64,000 nt of DNA from Syntrophaceae bacterium (lineage in GTDB: Bacteria; Desulfobacterota; Syntrophia; Syntrophales; PHBD01), in assembly GCA_013177825.1 (NCBI GenBank), contig JABLXX010000008.1:124001-188000 (forward strand), written 5' to 3'. The notes beneath the pieces are model-generated. The model ran no database searches and was not told the origin of the DNA. It saw only the letters and a list, made by a program, of their open reading frames with translations. Position numbers and translations under genes: made by a program. Positions 47,298 through 55,255 of the stretch are shown here, piece by piece; within the stretch, counting starts at the first letter, position 1, and every line of letters begins with the position of its first letter.

Positions 47298-48746
47298 TCA
47301 TACGGGGTTGTGACCGATCAAGGCCTTGATTTCCAGATACTCCTCCAAGCCGTACTTGCTTCGCTCCCGGCCGATTCCGGACTGCTTGTAGCCTCCGGCG
47401 GGGGCGTCGATGTCGAAATCGGCGCCGTTGACGAACACCTGGCCGCTCCGTATCTTCTTCGCCGCCTGCCTGGCCCTGTCGAGATCCCCTGACCACACCG
47501 ATCCGGAGAGTCCGTAGAGGCTGTCGTTGGCGATCTCGATGGCCTCCTCTTCACTGCCATAGGGAAGGATGCACAGTACCGGCCCGAAGATCTCCTCCCG
47601 GGCAATGGTCATGTCGGAGCGGACATCGGCGAAGACGGTGGGCCTGACGAAGAATCCCTTCGGCAGATGGTCCGGCTGTTCCGTCCCGCCCGTCACCAGG
47701 GTGGCGCCCTCGCGGATTCCCGCTTCGATGCAGGCGCGAACGGAGTGGAGCTGCTGCGGATCGATCATCGGTCCCAGGTGGACACCATCCGTGAAGGCAT
47801 CGCCCATCACCATCGACTCCGCCGCTTCCCGAGCGAGCGCGGCGACCTCCTCCTGCCTTTCCGCGGGAACGATCATCCGGGAAAGAGCGGTGCAGGTCTG
47901 GCCCGAATTGAGGTAGCACTGGTGTACGCCCTTGCGGACCGCGACGGGGAAATCCGCATCCTTCAGGAGGACATTGGGGGACTTTCCGCCCAGCTCCAGG
48001 GTCACCCGCTTGATCGTCTGCGCCGCCGCCCGGGCCACCAGGATTCCGGACTGGGTGGAGCCGGTGAGGGACACCATGTCGATTTCCGGATGGGAGGCAA
48101 TGGCCTGCCCTACCCGGGAGCCGGCCCCGGAGACGAGGTTGAATACCCCCGGGGGGAGCCCGGCCTCCTCCAGGATCTCGGCGAGAAGGAAGGCATTCAG
48201 TGGAGCGAGCTGGCTGGGCTTGAGGACCATCGTACAGCCGGCGGCAAGGGCGGGGGCGACCTTGCCGATGATCTGGTGCAGGGGGTAATTCCAGGGCGTG
48301 ATGAATCCGCAGACCCCGATGGCCTCCTTCACGATCCGGGTCCGGCCCATGTCGTATTCAAAGGGATAGTTTTCCAGGATGGGAACGAAGCTGTTCAGCG
48401 TGGCAATGGGCAGGCCCGCCTGGATCATCCGTGACCAGGGGGCCGGCATCCCCATTTCCGCGGCGATGGTGTCTCCGATCTCGTTCTGCCGGGCCGCCAT
48501 GGCCTGCGAAATCTTCTTCAACAGCGCCACGCGCATCGGAACAGGCGTCCGGGACCAGGCAGGAAAGGACTCCCGGGCGGCCTGAACGGCCCGATCGATG
48601 TCCTCTTCGTTGCCCATGGCCACCGTCGAGATCGTCTCTTCGCTGCAGGGGTTGATGACGGGGACGGTCTCCGTCCCGGCGGGCGCCATCCACCGCCCGT
48701 TGATATAGAGATTGAGCCGCTCCTTCACGTTCGCTTCGGACTGCAT
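47298..48746 (-). CDS. NAD(P)-dependent aldehyde dehydrogenase
   Basis: Protein of 482 residues that oxidises an aldehyde to a carboxylic acid. Catalytic residues are all present: Asn153 (TPWNYP), Glu251 (LELGGKSP) and Cys285 (NSGQTCTA). The NAD-binding motif SLTGSTQSG is complete. It is a non-acylating type, because it lacks the features of the CoA-dependent group, so the product would be a free acid, the right substrate for the CoA-transferase next door. It lies 71 bases upstream of the glycyl radical enzyme gene. Confidence 0.93.
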   Translation of the reverse strand: MQSEANVKERLNLYINGRWMAPAGTETVPVINPCSEETISTVAMGNEEDIDRAVQAARESFPAWSRTPVPMRVALLKKISQAMAARQNEIGDTIAAEMGMPAPWSRMIQAGLPIATLNSFVPILENYPFEYDMGRTRIVKEAIGVCGFITPWNYPLHQIIGKVAPALAAGCTMVLKPSQLAPLNAFLLAEILEEAGLPPGVFNLVSGAGSRVGQAIASHPEIDMVSLTGSTQSGILVARAAAQTIKRVTLELGGKSPNVLLKDADFPVAVRKGVHQCYLNSGQTCTALSRMIVPAERQEEVAALAREAAESMVMGDAFTDGVHLGPMIDPQQLHSVRACIEAGIREGATLVTGGTEQPDHLPKGFFVRPTVFADVRSDMTIAREEIFGPVLCILPYGSEEEAIEIANDSLYGLSGSVWSGDLDRARQAAKKIRSGQVFVNGADFDIDAPAGGYKQSGIGRERSKYGLEEYLEIKALIGHNPV

Positions 48747-48762
48747 GACAGGCCCCCTTTCC

Positions 48763-49602
48763 TCATTTGATGTCCATGTGGTTCAGCAGGATCGCGTCAC
48801 GCACCCCGACGGGCAGAATCCTGTTCAGGAAGAGGAAAACGGTGCTCATGAAATCCACCTGGTTGTGGAATGCCGGCCTGTCTTCGCGAAGGATGCGGGC
48901 GATCTTTTCGGCTGCCTGGATCGGGGTCGGCGCCGTCTTGATCAGGACGTTGTCGCGGGAAATGAAGCGCCGGGCCCGCTCCCGGTAGGGCGATCCCTCC
49001 GGTGGAAGTTTGTGGATCTTGGCGGCAAACGTCGTCGAGACCTGGGCAGGCTCGATCAGGGCCACCCGGATGCCGAAAGGTTCGACCTCGTAGCGCAGGG
49101 ACATGACCATTCCCTCGATGGCGAACTTGCTGGCGGAATAGATCGACTCGAAGGGAAACGGGATCTGGCCGACCAGGGAGGACATGGCGATCAGCTTGCC
49201 GCCTCCCTGCTTGCGCAGGGCGGGCAGGAAGGCCTGGAAGATGGCTGCAGCGCCGATGACGTTGATCTCCAGGCACTTAAGAGCCGCCTCCAGATCGACC
49301 TCCTCGAAGGGACCGAAGAAGCCGATCCCGACGTTGGAAAGGACGGTATCAACCCGGCCGTATTTTGCCAGCACCTCGTCCCGAAAGCGGTGAATCCCCT
49401 GGCGGTCGGTGATGTTGAGGGGGACGAGGTAATGCGGCCTGGCGGCAGGCCCGGAGATTTCGTCCAGTTCTTTCTGAAGCGTGTCGATGCCCTCCGCGGA
49501 CATGTCAAATCCGGCAACCGTATCTCCGGCCTTCGCCAGGATCCTTGCCACTTCCCGCCCCATCCCGTCCGCCAGCCCGGTAATGACGACCACCTGTCCC
49601 AT
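48763..49602 (-). CDS. Short-chain dehydrogenase/reductase
   Basis: SDR of 279 residues. The cofactor loop is TGLADGMG (residues 9-16), NVGIGFFG is the NNAG-like strand, and the active site has Ser in MSSLVGQ with YSASK. Asp33 (GFDMS) at the end of beta-2 suggests NAD(H). It would interconvert an alcohol and a ketone. The C-terminal extension (STVFLFLNRILP) is hydrophobic, as in membrane-associated SDRs acting on lipids. It starts 16 bases upstream of the aldehyde dehydrogenase gene. Confidence 0.9.
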   Translation of the reverse strand: MGQVVVITGLADGMGREVARILAKAGDTVAGFDMSAEGIDTLQKELDEISGPAARPHYLVPLNITDRQGIHRFRDEVLAKYGRVDTVLSNVGIGFFGPFEEVDLEAALKCLEINVIGAAAIFQAFLPALRKQGGGKLIAMSSLVGQIPFPFESIYSASKFAIEGMVMSLRYEVEPFGIRVALIEPAQVSTTFAAKIHKLPPEGSPYRERARRFISRDNVLIKTAPTPIQAAEKIARILREDRPAFHNQVDFMSTVFLFLNRILPVGVRDAILLNHMDIK

Positions 49603-49680
49603 GTTCCCCCTCCTTTATCCGTTCACGCCTTGTTTCGTTTCGCAAACGTTCCCATGCCGTCCCATGCTACGGGGCGGATA

Positions 49681-50667
49681 TCAGCCACCCGCCGGCATCC
49701 GGCAGGTCTTCATCTGTTCCATGGAGGCTCTGAAATCGGGGTAAATCAGCCGGTAGCCGGTTGATTTGAGCTTGGTGTTGTCCACGATGTAGTCTTCGTA
49801 GAGATACCGGACGGCGTCGTATTCCAGGTCGGGGATACGGCCCCGGCGCGCAGACAGGCGGCCGTCGATGAGGGCCACGATTTTGAGCAGCCCCAGGGGC
49901 AGATGGAGGGAAGGAGGTTTTGTTCCGAACGTTTCCGCGGCCAGGACCAGGGCCTCCTCAACCGTCGGGTTGGTGTCCTCCGCGATGTTGTAGGCCTGGC
50001 CGATCGCCTCGTCCCGTTCAGACAGGTGTTCCACCGCGGCCGCCACGTCCTCGGCCCGGATGTTGGAGAGACGCTGCCGGCCGTGACCGGGAATGGCCGC
50101 GATCGAGGAGGGACGGGAAAAGGCCTTGCCCGCCCCGTCGGTACAGCGGGGACCGTAAACTGTGCACGGCCTCGTGATGACGGCGGGCAGCCCTTCCCCG
50201 ATGCGGCGCCAGACGACGTCCTCTCCGTCTCTCTTGCTCCGGCCGTAATCATCCTGCGGAGCCCGCGGGCCTTCCTCGCGGAAGGGGACGCCCCGGTACG
50301 GTCCGTAGACACTGGTGGAACCCACGTGGATGTAACGTTTCACGCCGGCTTTCAGGGCCAGATCCGTCAGGCGTTCCACGCCGGCAACATTGGTTGGATA
50401 TAGTCTTTCGTAAGGGGTGGAAAAATTGCAGATTGCGCCCAGGTGGAAGACCCGGTCCACGCCGCCGGCGAAGAGCGGTGGCAGGGTTTCCGGCCGGGTC
50501 AGGTCGGCGGGGACGTATTCGACGCCCAGGCGATCGAAAAAGGAGACGTCCTTGCGCGGACGCGCCGACGCACGGACTCGCACCCCCCTGGAAGCGAGGT
50601 GCTCGACAAGATGGCTGCCCATGAATCCGGCGGCCCCGGTAACAAGCGTGATCCCCGTGTACGCCAT
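49681..50667 (-). CDS. NAD-dependent epimerase/reductase (extended SDR)
   Basis: Extended SDR of 328 residues. TGAAGFMGSHL (10-20) binds the cofactor; the catalytic set is Ser in HVGSTSVYG and YGRSK. The family includes dihydroflavonol reductases, 3-beta-hydroxysteroid dehydrogenases and nucleotide-sugar epimerases. Sugar-binding residues cannot be judged. Position at the head of a catabolic cluster favours an alcohol dehydrogenase/ketoreductase role. It follows the PadR gene by 42 bases, so it is likely cotranscribed with it. Confidence 0.85.
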   Translation of the reverse strand: MAYTGITLVTGAAGFMGSHLVEHLASRGVRVRASARPRKDVSFFDRLGVEYVPADLTRPETLPPLFAGGVDRVFHLGAICNFSTPYERLYPTNVAGVERLTDLALKAGVKRYIHVGSTSVYGPYRGVPFREEGPRAPQDDYGRSKRDGEDVVWRRIGEGLPAVITRPCTVYGPRCTDGAGKAFSRPSSIAAIPGHGRQRLSNIRAEDVAAAVEHLSERDEAIGQAYNIAEDTNPTVEEALVLAAETFGTKPPSLHLPLGLLKIVALIDGRLSARRGRIPDLEYDAVRYLYEDYIVDNTKLKSTGYRLIYPDFRASMEQMKTCRMPAGG

Positions 50668-50709
50668 GGTCCCTCCTCCGCTGGCGCGGGAACGACGGTC
50701 TCCTCCCGC

Positions 50710-51243
50710 TTATGCCTCCATGCGCTCCAGGATTTCCTGCCGCGCCCTTCTCAGCCACTTCACATACATGGTGTTGAATTCCTCGCCGAGTTCGGCGACG
50801 AGGCGCACGTACTCTCCCTGCTCCTGCCACCGTTCGAGCAGCTGCCGGCGGCGCTGCAGCTGGTCCTCGTAAATCCGGAGCTGGTTGTCGATGATGGACA
50901 GGGCCCGTTCCCTGTTCCCGAAGCCGAAGAAGATGAACCGCATGAGAAACGGATCGCGGAGAAACATCCGCGAGTCCTCGTCTTTTTCCAGCCACCGGCC
51001 GAATTCGTTGCGCCCCGCGTCCGTGATGGCATAGAGCTTTCGATGGGGACCGCCTTTTTCCGAGGGTGAGATGTCGGCCAGGGTGATCTGGCCTTCCTCA
51101 ACCAGGGACCGGAGATTCGGATAGATCTGGCCGTAGTTGATTGTCCACATGTGGCCGAAATGGCGCTCGATGTGGTGCTTGATCTCGTAGCCGTGCATAT
51201 TGCGGTAGTGAAGAAGTCCCAGGATGGCGTAGCGTACGGACAT
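50710..51243 (-). CDS. PadR-family transcriptional regulator
   Basis: Regulator of 177 residues. The N-terminal winged helix reads ILGLLHYRNMHGYEIKHHIE, then INYGQIYPNLRSLVEEG and GPHRKLYAITDAGRNEF, the PadR pattern. A C-terminal coiled coil (ALSIIDNQLRIYEDQLQRRRQLLERW) gives dimerisation and ligand binding. PadR proteins repress genes for phenolic acid or drug metabolism until ligand binds. It heads the eleven-gene cluster and is likely its local repressor and autorepressor. The start 51243 begins at the conserved MSVRYAILG; its ribosome site is weak. Confidence 0.9.
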   Translation of the reverse strand: MSVRYAILGLLHYRNMHGYEIKHHIERHFGHMWTINYGQIYPNLRSLVEEGQITLADISPSEKGGPHRKLYAITDAGRNEFGRWLEKDEDSRMFLRDPFLMRFIFFGFGNRERALSIIDNQLRIYEDQLQRRRQLLERWQEQGEYVRLVAELGEEFNTMYVKWLRRARQEILERMEA

Positions 51244-51364
51244 GGGCGTTACCGTAAAGGATCGTCCGTTGTGATCGGCCGGAATCGCGACTGCGAACCG
51301 GCATGCCGACGCTGCAGCGGGGAAGGCTGCGAACTGGAATGTTTCGATTTGTATGGCAGGAAGG

Positions 51365-51389
51365 ATATATATTAATTTTATATAGGTCA
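51365..51389 (-). promoter_or_regulatory. AT-rich promoter and palindrome upstream of padR
   Basis: Minus strand TTGACC (51389-51384) is followed by an AT-only stretch with TATATA-N7-TATATA (51383-51378 and 51370-51365). A -10 element can be drawn at 15-17 bases. The symmetric TATATA pair would overlap the polymerase site and may be the operator. Confidence 0.5.
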
Positions 51390-51523
51390 AGGCGAATTTT
51401 TCGCCGGGGAAAGCGCACAACGGGGAAAAACCGAAAATTGCTTGGGAAACAGGATGTCAGGCCGGGCGTCCTCTTCGGCCCCGGCAGCGGCTCATCCGGC
51501 GGCATGCCGCCCCCGTTTTATGC

Positions 51524-54463
51524 TTAACGGCCTGCCTTTCTGGATAACTCTTCCCGGATCGCCAGACCGATGCGCTCCAGTGTATAGGGTTTCCGGACAT
51601 AACCGCCGGCTCCCGATTCCTGGGCTTTCCGAACCCGGTCCGTCTCCGAGAATCCGCTGATGATGACCGCTCTCTGACGCGGATTGATCTTCAGAATGCG
51701 CCGGTAGGTTTCCAGGCCGTCGATTCCCGGGTCCATGATCATGTCCAGGAGCAGCAGGTCGGCCGGGCGTTCCCGGATGTATTCCACCGCCGCTTCTCCG
51801 CTGGAGACGGCCTCGACTCTGTAATTGAGCTGGCTCAGCATGCTGACGGCCAGGTTCCTTTGTCCCTCCACATCGTCCACGACAAGGATCGTCTCTCCCC
51901 GGCCCTGGTATTGATCGAGTTGCGCCTTCATCTGCTTCCCCTTCAACGCTTCCCGGGTTACCGGGAAATACAGCGTGAAGACGCTCCCCTGTCCCTCGGC
52001 GCTCCGGACGTCGATGTAGCCGGCATGATCCTTCACCGTCCCCCAGACAACGGCCAGTCCCAGGCCCGTCCCGCTCCTTCCCATGACCTTTTTCGTATAG
52101 AAGGGTTCGAAGATCTTGCCCAGGTCCGTGGAGGAGATCCCGCGGCCCGTATCGGACACGGACAGGACGGCGTAGTCTCCTTCCTTCATCTCGTCGTACC
52201 CCCGGACCGAACAATCGAGATAGCGGTTCTTCGTCCGGATGGTCACCTCCCCGTCGCCGGAGATGGATTCGACCGCATTGGAAACCAGGTTCATCAATGT
52301 CTTTGTCAGGTGAACCGGAGAACCCTTTACGTTCAGGAGACCGTCCTCGAGCTCCGTCCGGATGGTCACACCTGTGTGATGGTTCTTCAGTTTTTCAAGC
52401 TCCGGGCTCCTCAGATAATCAGCGACAACCCCGTTCAGGTCCAGGACCTCCGAGATGGTTACACCCCTCCTGGCCAGGGTCAGCAGATCCTGAATGATCG
52501 CGGCTCCCCTTTCGCCTGAATTCAGGATGTTCTCCGCATATCGCCTCAGCGGGCTTTCCTCCGGCAATTTTCCCAGCAGCAGTTCCGAATACCCCACCAG
52601 CACGCCCAGCACGTTGTTCAAGTCGTGGGCCACGCCGCCGGCAAGCGTTCCCAGGGCTTCCATCTTTTCGGCCCGGTTGAGCCGCTCTTCCAGCCTTTTT
52701 CGCTCCGTATTGTCCCGGATGCACTCGATGGCGGCAATGACCTCGCCCCGTGAATCGCGGAGAACGGATGCTGTCGCCGACAGGTGTTTGTTCCCGGGCG
52801 GCAGGGCGGGCGTGAAGGATTCGCCGAACAGGATGTCCCCTGCCCTCTGGATTGAAGTGTACTTCCCTTCGATCTCCGAATCGGGACGAAGGGCCAGATC
52901 GATCAGGATGGGCCTCCTGTCGCCGTAAAAGGGAATGGAATATTCATTGCCGCCCTTCCCCAGCATCTCCTCCTTCGGCAGTCCCGTCATGACCTCGATG
53001 GCCCGATTCCAGGCGATGATCTTGCCTTCCCGGTCGATGACCAGCGTGGCATCCGGCAGAAATTCGATGATGTCCGACAGCCTGCGCTGCGATTCCCGCA
53101 ACTCGTTTTCGGCCCTTTTTCGCTCGGTGATGTCGCGCCAGGTCGTAAGAAGAAGCTTCTTGCCCTTCACCGACACGGCCGTCAGCATGACATCCAGGTG
53201 GACCTCCCCGCCGTCGAGCTTCCTTCGGACCCACTCGAAGCGATGGGAACCCTTCCAGTTGGCGAGTTCGATCATTCGCATCGCCTTCTCGGAAGACAGC
53301 GCACCGTCGGGCTGCCGCTCCGGAGAAATTTCGGCAGGCGTCAGCCGCAGGAGAAGAGACTTGTCGGGACACCCGGCGATCCTGAGGGCCGCTTCGTTGC
53401 ACTCGATGTATCGGTCACCCAGCATGAACAGGTTTGCATCGTCCGATTTTTCAAACAGGAGCCGGAAAAGTTCCTCGCTTTCCCTGAGCTTCTGCTCCGC
53501 CAGCAGCCTGGCAATGGCCGACCCGATCTGGCTGGCGATGGCCTCCAGGGCCTTCCTTCCGAATTCCGATATGGTGTCAAATACATGGGATGCAACGTTC
53601 AGATTTCCGATGATCCTGTCCAGGTGGCGGATTGGAAAGATACCGACGGACCGGATCCCTTCGGCAGTCAGGTCGTCTCCGTTGAAAAGGGACAGCAGGT
53701 CGGCGGCATCAAAGTACAAAGTTCTGCCGTCGAGCACAATCCGCGTCCCTGCAGACGATCCGGCGTATTGTCGGACCCTCTCGGCAAACGTGTCCGATAC
53801 TCCCTGTACATGGACCAGATTCAAAGCACGCGAATCGTCATCGAGCAGGTATATGCCCCCGGAATCACATTCCGTAGCCCGGATGCAGGCCCCCAGGCAG
53901 AATTCCGCGGCCTCATGGACGGAGGTTGCCTTCGTGAGGGCAAAGGCCAGTTCGCTCTGGATGTTCAGCAGCCGGTCCGACTGCTTGCGGCCGGTGATGT
54001 CCTGGATCACCGCGACGATATAATCGACGGCGCCGTCTTCTCCCCGGATCGGCATCGCCGAAGCCTGGATGTCCACCTGGGAGCCGTCCTTCCGGATGAA
54101 CTGCATTTCGGTGATTCCTGCCCGGATTGTACGGTCGAGCACGGCACGGGTGCTGAAACGGCCCTCCGGGAGAGAGTCTCCCGGCATGAGGTCCCGCCAG
54201 CTTATATTCTGGAGTTCTTCCCGGCTGTACTGGAGGATGCGGCAGACTTCGTCGCTGATTTCGACCCAGTTGCCGTCAGGACCGACGATCGCCGTGCCGA
54301 GCTGTGGCAGGTTGAAAAAATGCCGGTATCGTTCCCGGCGGGCTTGCGATTCTCTCATCCGGCCCTGATCGCTCATCCCCGTCGCTTCCAGTTCCTCGAT
54401 GCACTTTTCCGCAGCCTCCAGCGCCTCCAGGAGCTGTGTCCTGGTCATGCTTCGCTTATCCAT
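51524..54463 (-). CDS. Hybrid histidine kinase, PAS-GAF-PAS-PAS
   Basis: Soluble sensor kinase of 979 residues. Order: PAS (about 45-160), GAF (165-325), PAS (330-450), PAS (455-590), HisKA with His613 (AGGVAHDLNNVLG), ATPase (NLVSNAVESISG, DTGRGIS, GTGLGLAVVWG), and receiver domain (LLLLDMIMDPG). The phosphate-accepting region differs from the other two kinases (HDLNN rather than HDFNN), so it is a separate lineage. No output domain is present. ATG 54463 follows GGTGGA; a GTG nine bases upstream is also possible. A consensus promoter stands at 54521-54549. Confidence 0.92.
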   Translation of the reverse strand: MDKRSMTRTQLLEALEAAEKCIEELEATGMSDQGRMRESQARRERYRHFFNLPQLGTAIVGPDGNWVEISDEVCRILQYSREELQNISWRDLMPGDSLPEGRFSTRAVLDRTIRAGITEMQFIRKDGSQVDIQASAMPIRGEDGAVDYIVAVIQDITGRKQSDRLLNIQSELAFALTKATSVHEAAEFCLGACIRATECDSGGIYLLDDDSRALNLVHVQGVSDTFAERVRQYAGSSAGTRIVLDGRTLYFDAADLLSLFNGDDLTAEGIRSVGIFPIRHLDRIIGNLNVASHVFDTISEFGRKALEAIASQIGSAIARLLAEQKLRESEELFRLLFEKSDDANLFMLGDRYIECNEAALRIAGCPDKSLLLRLTPAEISPERQPDGALSSEKAMRMIELANWKGSHRFEWVRRKLDGGEVHLDVMLTAVSVKGKKLLLTTWRDITERKRAENELRESQRRLSDIIEFLPDATLVIDREGKIIAWNRAIEVMTGLPKEEMLGKGGNEYSIPFYGDRRPILIDLALRPDSEIEGKYTSIQRAGDILFGESFTPALPPGNKHLSATASVLRDSRGEVIAAIECIRDNTERKRLEERLNRAEKMEALGTLAGGVAHDLNNVLGVLVGYSELLLGKLPEESPLRRYAENILNSGERGAAIIQDLLTLARRGVTISEVLDLNGVVADYLRSPELEKLKNHHTGVTIRTELEDGLLNVKGSPVHLTKTLMNLVSNAVESISGDGEVTIRTKNRYLDCSVRGYDEMKEGDYAVLSVSDTGRGISSTDLGKIFEPFYTKKVMGRSGTGLGLAVVWGTVKDHAGYIDVRSAEGQGSVFTLYFPVTREALKGKQMKAQLDQYQGRGETILVVDDVEGQRNLAVSMLSQLNYRVEAVSSGEAAVEYIRERPADLLLLDMIMDPGIDGLETYRRILKINPRQRAVIISGFSETDRVRKAQESGAGGYVRKPYTLERIGLAIREELSRKAGR

Positions 54464-54520
54464 GTCGTCCACCGGGAAGATTGATCTGGTTACGGACTGT
54501 AACCGGCTTGCTGCCGTGCG

Positions 54521-54549
54521 AGCATATGGAGAAGGGGGATGCCTGTCAA
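54521..54549 (-). promoter_or_regulatory. Consensus sigma-70 promoter of the PAS-GAF kinase gene
   Basis: Minus strand TTGACA (54549-54544), 17-base spacer, TATGCT (54526-54521). The start point would be near 54514, about 50 bases before the kinase ATG. Confidence 0.82.
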
Positions 54550-54673
54550 CATATCTTTACGAATCGGGAAAGTATGGGTGCTTACATGTTTTTTTTATCG
54601 GACAAATGTCTGCGACCCCGGCGATTCGGATACAGCAAGGATTGCCGGCAGGATGGAGAATGTGGATCGGCTG

Positions 54674-54698
54674 AAAAAAGGGGGGCCGGCGGCCCCCC
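54674..54698 (-). terminator. Intrinsic terminator after the thioesterase gene
   Basis: Minus strand GGGGGGCC / GGCCCCCC with a three-base loop and six T after it. It ends the transcript of the TetR-to-thioesterase group. Confidence 0.92.
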
Positions 54699-54729
54699 AT
54701 CATGATTCGACGGAACCTGAATTCTCTTC

Positions 54730-55179
54730 CTATGCCTTTCGGATCTGAAAACTCCCTCGGGCCATGCAACAGACGGTTCCGTTCTCGTCTTTCAATTCGA
54801 ACTCTTTTACGAAATCCGCCTTCCCGACGCTGTCCGCCATCTTCTTCAGCTCCTCGATCTCGCTCTCGGTGAACGTCGCCTCGATGGTCATGTCGCTCAT
54901 GGCAGGACGCCTGTAGACGATCGACGCCTCCTTCAGGATGGGGATATATTTTTTCAGGTCAAAACAGGAACTGAAGAGAACGCCCCCCGTGTAATCCGCC
55001 AGCGAGAAGAGCGATCCGGCATAGACCATGCCGACGTGGTTGATGTTCGGCTCCTTCGGCAGCCGGACTTTCACGGCTCCCGGATCGAACTGCTCGATCT
55101 TCACCCCCATCTTGCCGACAATCTTGATGATGTTCTCCAGGGCGGCTACGGTTTCCTTCTTCGACTCGCTGATGGCCAT
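54730..55179 (-). CDS. Hotdog thioesterase-like protein (DUF4442/PaaI type)
   Basis: Protein of 149 residues with a single hotdog domain. The helix-strand motif NHVGMVYAGSLFSLADYTGGVL matches the YiiD_C/DUF4442 and PaaI-like groups, which hydrolyse acyl-CoA thioesters. The end ENGTVCCMARGSFQIR is the last strand. It may remove stalled CoA esters from the neighbouring ene-reductase pathway. AAAAGGAGG fixes the start. It is the last gene before a strong terminator. Confidence 0.82.
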   Translation of the reverse strand: MAISESKKETVAALENIIKIVGKMGVKIEQFDPGAVKVRLPKEPNINHVGMVYAGSLFSLADYTGGVLFSSCFDLKKYIPILKEASIVYRRPAMSDMTIEATFTESEIEELKKMADSVGKADFVKEFELKDENGTVCCMARGSFQIRKA

Positions 55180-55255
55180 CGGTTCCTCCTTTTCGGGGAT
55201 TTGGACTCCTGCACGTTTTCCTTCTTCCGGCTTTCCGGTCAGCCGGGACTCGGGT

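Noticed and set aside
47227-47496. Ninety-codon N-terminal extension of the glycyl radical enzyme
   Set aside because: It is Arg-rich, overlaps the aldehyde dehydrogenase end and has no ribosome site; the start at 47226 has GAGGAGGG and begins where the family begins.
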